Assembly (NCBI GenBank): GCA_964533785.1
Contig: CAZHNG010000300.1
Span: forward strand, 1-8,389
Length of the DNA: 8,389 nucleotides
DNA from: JANQRV01 sp964533785
Lineage (GTDB): Bacteria; Bacteroidota; Bacteroidia; Chitinophagales; Saprospiraceae
Reading direction: 5' to 3'
Shown piece after piece: positions 6,444 to 8,389 of this stretch (position 1 is the first letter of the stretch; every line of letters starts with the position of its first letter). Under the pieces are notes generated by a model. The model was not told where the DNA came from. It saw only the letters and a program-made list of their open reading frames with translations, and ran no database searches. A program made the translations under genes and the position numbers.

Positions 6444-6695
6444 ATGAATCAGCTTACTGCCGATCACGGCGAAAAAGATCTGTCCAGAATACTGCAACGA
6501 CTCAATCCCAAACTCAATACTGGAGCCTACGTATTTTGTACGGTTCCTCCCGAAAAACCAGTATCACTGTCCGAAATCATATTGTATTTTCGCGAAGAGG
6601 AAGGATCTACCCTGGTGTTAACAAAAGAAGACGCGGCAGCGAATGGCTACCCGATTCATCAGGAAATGGCCTGGAAATCGAAAGAATATATTTGA
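6444..6695 (+). pseudogene. 5' half of an ACT-domain protein gene (COG3602/3603-like), truncated
   Basis: The 83-residue reading frame starts like small ACT-domain proteins: 'DLSRILQRLNPKLNTGAYVF' then CTVPPEKP (12-39) and 'FREEEGSTLVLTKEDAAANG' (49-68). The family motifs GxYVFCTVP and FREEEGxTLVL are both clear. Such proteins are about 130 residues and continue after 'xAW' with a conserved ITLTVHSS-type strand and a second ACT half. Here the frame instead reads KSKEYI and stops directly after Trp77 (codon 6672-6674). The DNA from about 6670 on encodes a different protein in another frame. The remaining half cannot form a complete ACT fold. The family role is probably small-molecule (amino acid) sensing, but it is not well established. 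Confidence 0.75.
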
Positions 6696-6928
6696 TGAAG
6701 GATTATCAAAGAATGGGATTAGGTCAATTGATAATCGACAAAGCCATAAAAATTGCTGAGGAAGCACAAAAATCCCGGATCTGGTTGGGGGTATGGGAGA
6801 AAAATGAAAAGGCAATTGCTTTTTACAAAAAGATGGGATTTGTAATATCGGGAACACATCCATTTTATATTGGTGAAGAAAGACAAACTGATTTTATCAT
6901 GACGTTAGACCTTAGCAACTTCGAGTAG
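6671..6928 (+). pseudogene. 3' half of a GNAT (PaiA-like) N-acetyltransferase gene
   Basis: In a frame offset from the ACT gene, the DNA reads LEIERIYLMKDYQRMGLG, then QLIIDKAIKIAEEAQKSRIW, LGVWEKNEKAIAFYKKMGF and QTDFIMTLDL. This is the acetyl-CoA-binding half of a GNAT enzyme: motif A is QRMGLG (Q/RxxGxG/A), and 'NEKAIAFYKKMGF' is the typical motif B. The first half (about 80 residues) is missing; upstream the frame carries only ACT-gene DNA read out of frame. The ACT stop TGA (6693-6695) overlaps an in-frame ATG at 6695-6697 (TGATG), so a 77-residue fragment could be made by reinitiation, but it would lack half the fold. The end overlaps the convergent glycosyltransferase gene by 24 bp. 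Confidence 0.75.
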
Positions 6929-7789
6929 AGTTTTCAATTTATAAAGATCCAGAAATAGTAATCGGGGGTATTCGGACATCAAATTATCAAGTATGCGTGG
7001 ATGCAAAAAGTATAATGTTTTCCTTGCTAAAGTTTTCAGTCCAAATTGATGTAAAGTTAAATAGGTATCCAAAAGCTTAGTTTCCAATGGTTGTCCTTGC
7101 CGATATAACAACCACAAATTTTCTATCGACTTTTTGGTTTTCTCTAGAAAGATGCTGTGTTGCTCCAAACCGATATGCTCCAGAGGATTATCAATATGCA
7201 TAATTGGCACTCCCTTTTCCTTTAGATGCATTCCAAACAAAGTGTCTTCGTGACCATACTGATTTAGTTGTTCCTCGAATGGTGTATCCAAGGCGATTGA
7301 TTTTGGGATCAAATAATTATTCGTCATAAACGACCGGTAAGGATCCAAGGCTCTTTGCTCAGCGGGGATCTCTTCGCGATGTTTTCCAAATGCCCAGTGG
7401 AGTTTTAACGCCGGATCAGAAGGAGCAATACTCTTGTAAATGCGCCCTCCCGAAATAACTGCATCGGATGAAATCTTATCCAGGTAACATTTGATGTAAT
7501 CTGCTTTGACCACCTTGGAATCACAATCCATAAACAACAAATACTCATACTTCGCTTCATTAGCAAGCAGGTTGCGGATCTTCGACCGCCCGAGATTGAG
7601 GGGTAGTTCCTTATACACCACCCCAGGGAGATGCTGCAATGGTCTATTTACCTCTTTAACAGATGGTACTGACCCGTCATCGTAGCAACGAATTTCAAAG
7701 GGAACTTCGGCTGATTCAGCCTGCTGTAAAAGGTCCTTTACCAAGGAGGCAACCTGGAAGTTGTATATGGGTATTAAAATGGAAATCAT
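6905..7789 (-). CDS. Family 2 glycosyltransferase (GT-A fold)
   Basis: A 294-residue inverting glycosyltransferase that would move a sugar from a nucleotide donor onto a growing surface glycan; the acceptor is unknown. The N-terminus MISILIPIYN is the first GT-A strand. CYDDGS (35-40) binds the nucleotide. 'LNLGRSKIRNLLANEA' (64-79) is typical of the family, and MDCDS (87-91) is the metal-binding DxD. GHEDTLFGMHL (about 188-198) supplies the ED catalytic-base motif. There are no membrane segments, so it is cytoplasmic or peripheral. The length is normal and the frame is intact, unlike the four genes to its left. The start is ATG at 7789, after an AT-rich leader. No other glycan genes are in the window, so it appears isolated. 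Confidence 0.9.
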   Translation of the reverse strand: MISILIPIYNFQVASLVKDLLQQAESAEVPFEIRCYDDGSVPSVKEVNRPLQHLPGVVYKELPLNLGRSKIRNLLANEAKYEYLLFMDCDSKVVKADYIKCYLDKISSDAVISGGRIYKSIAPSDPALKLHWAFGKHREEIPAEQRALDPYRSFMTNNYLIPKSIALDTPFEEQLNQYGHEDTLFGMHLKEKGVPIMHIDNPLEHIGLEQHSIFLEKTKKSIENLWLLYRQGQPLETKLLDTYLTLHQFGLKTLARKTLYFLHPRILDNLMSEYPRLLFLDLYKLKTLLEVAKV

Positions 7790-7888
7790 CGCAAAAAATT
7801 AGAGCAAATCTTGCATTTAAACATTTTTTGTTTTAAATTGTACTAATAATTGTAGCTACGATGTAAAATAGGATTTATTCGACAATTT

Positions 7889-7907
7889 CACCTGCGAAGG
7901 ACAGGTG
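7889..7907. repeat. 6-bp stem hairpin
   Basis: CACCTG (7889-7894) and CAGGTG (7902-7907) are perfect inverted arms around a 7-base loop (CGAAGGA). It lies upstream of the glycosyltransferase start in a non-coding stretch. No U-tract follows on either strand, so it is not a clear terminator. Confidence 0.45.
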
Positions 7908-7956
7908 GAGGTTGGTTTATATCCGTTGTTGGGAACCGGTCGGTCGGTGTGCCTTA

Positions 7957-7973
7957 GGGTGGGTTTCCCACCC
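7957..7973. repeat. Perfect 7-bp GC-rich hairpin
   Basis: GGGTGGG (7957-7963), loop TTT (7964-7966), CCCACCC (7967-7973). The stem is perfect and strong. No T-run follows on either strand, and the nearest gene points away from it, so it is more likely part of an intergenic repeat than a terminator. Confidence 0.55.
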
Positions 7974-8113
7974 ACAATGTTAGTTTAAGTAACAATTACC
8001 CCTTGGCCGCAACCTCAACAACGGGAGCCTCATTGCGTTGCAGCGGGGCTTTTGTTTTGGACGCTGACTGCGCAGACTTTTTATGACTATATGGCTCCTG
8101 CTCCGCTCTTCCG

Positions 8114-8152
8114 AGTCTCTGACTCGTGAAGCGCACCCTCCAGTCTCCGACT
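8114..8152. repeat. Pair of 11-bp direct repeats, 28 bp apart
   Basis: AGTCTCTGACT (8114-8124) and AGTCTCCGACT (8142-8152) differ at one base. Each is itself a loose palindrome (AGTC...GACT). The regular spacing hints at a short repeated unit or a binding-site pair in an otherwise gene-free stretch. No function can be given. Confidence 0.4.
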
Positions 8153-8389
8153 TGACAATCCCTGTAAAAACCACCCCATCATTCAAAAAAATGTTTCACC
8201 CACTTGACTTTTTGAACAAATTCTACGTATTTGCTTCTCAATCATTTCATTCCCAGCTCCATCGCATCCTTTTCCGGCCGCCAGAATAGCCGGAAGTTAT
8301 TTGAGGGTGCGGGGGAATCATTTTAATATTTCCCAGCGGGTGCAGCCCGATTTTGATGTACAACGATCGGATGTAGTACAAGCATCTGT

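Larger units (their letters stand above)
7790..8389. other. Gene-poor 600-bp region with hairpins and short repeats
   Basis: No convincing gene is seen. The first 70 bases are AT-rich and would carry the promoter of the minus-strand glycosyltransferase. From about 7880 the base composition changes to a GC-richer mix of hairpins (7889-7907, 7957-7973), a 9-bp inverted pair CCGTTGTTG (7923-7931) / CAACAACGG (8016-8024), an 8-bp palindrome CTGCGCAG (8068-8075) and a direct repeat (8114-8152). At the right edge, CGGGTGCAGCCCG (8337-8349) and the pair CCGAT/ATCGG (8347-8351, 8366-8370) look like part of a further repeat running off the window. A minus-strand frame open from the right edge to a TGA at 8249-8247 (46 codons, ...YIKIGLHPLG...GGRKRMRWSWE) could be the end of a gene, but I recognise nothing in it. 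The region may be a composite of repeats or the remains of a mobile element. Confidence 0.5.

Noticed and set aside
6536..6928. 130-residue GNAT protein starting at ATG 6536
   Set aside because: The first 43 codons are the ACT gene read in the wrong frame and are not GNAT-like. Only the part from about 6671 is real acetyltransferase sequence.
7957..7973. Rho-independent terminator
   Set aside because: The stem is strong, but no T-run follows on either strand and no gene ends next to it.
7980..8289. Two 68-codon open frames on opposite strands
   Set aside because: They overlap each other and the short repeats, show no family motif, and have no supporting context.

Overview
The window looks like a piece of a chromosome from a Bacteroidota bacterium, most likely from the Saprospiria/Lewinella-like part of that phylum. 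This is an inference from several signs: AT-rich spacers without clear Shine-Dalgarno sites, a membrane anti-sigma-like protein beside an ECF sigma factor, GldK/GldJ-style SUMF1-domain proteins with 'GNxAEM' motifs, a short outer-membrane-barrel C-terminus, and a PaiA-like GNAT remnant. No rRNA, tRNA, CRISPR array, intact transposase or phage gene was seen.

Layout. 1-238 is an AT-rich leader with four degenerate 7-bp tandem repeats. 245-1477 (+) encodes an exported GH18 (chitinase-fold) glycosidase. 1478-1660 is a GC-rich palindromic element with two nested pairs of inverted arms, lying between convergent genes. A minus-strand cluster follows, in transcription order: a large protein joining a DUF2723-C-terminus-like region to a SUMF1/FGE-like domain (body 3821-5569, 5' part to 5745); a small membrane-anchored SUMF1-like protein (3048-3755, original end at 2946); an ECF sigma factor (2341-2940); and a single-pass membrane protein, probably its anti-sigma factor (1684-2334). 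Upstream on the same strand is a lipoprotein whose C-terminus looks like the end of a different, beta-barrel protein (5843-6349). On the plus strand, 6444-6928 holds the first half of an ACT-domain gene abutting the last half of a GNAT acetyltransferase gene in another frame. An intact family-2 glycosyltransferase (6905-7789, minus) follows, then about 600 bp without a convincing gene but with hairpins and short repeats.

How it fits together. The sigma/anti-sigma pair and the two SUMF1-domain proteins are close together on one strand. The sigma start lies 5 nt beyond the original stop of the small SUMF1 gene, and the anti-sigma start lies 6 nt beyond the sigma stop. This suggests one regulatory unit in which the exported SUMF1-like proteins may be sensors, partners or targets. 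Neither SUMF1 protein shows the cysteine pair needed for formylglycine-generating catalysis, so a structural or binding role is more likely.

The main oddity is damage. Within about 4 kb there are four apparent lesions: an in-frame TAG in place of the conserved GGxW tryptophan of the small SUMF1 gene, a one-base frame break between signal peptide and body of the large one, a lipoprotein/barrel chimera, and an ACT/GNAT half-gene junction. The two point lesions could be real decay or sequencing error. The two junctions look like deletions between neighbouring genes, unless they are assembly joins.
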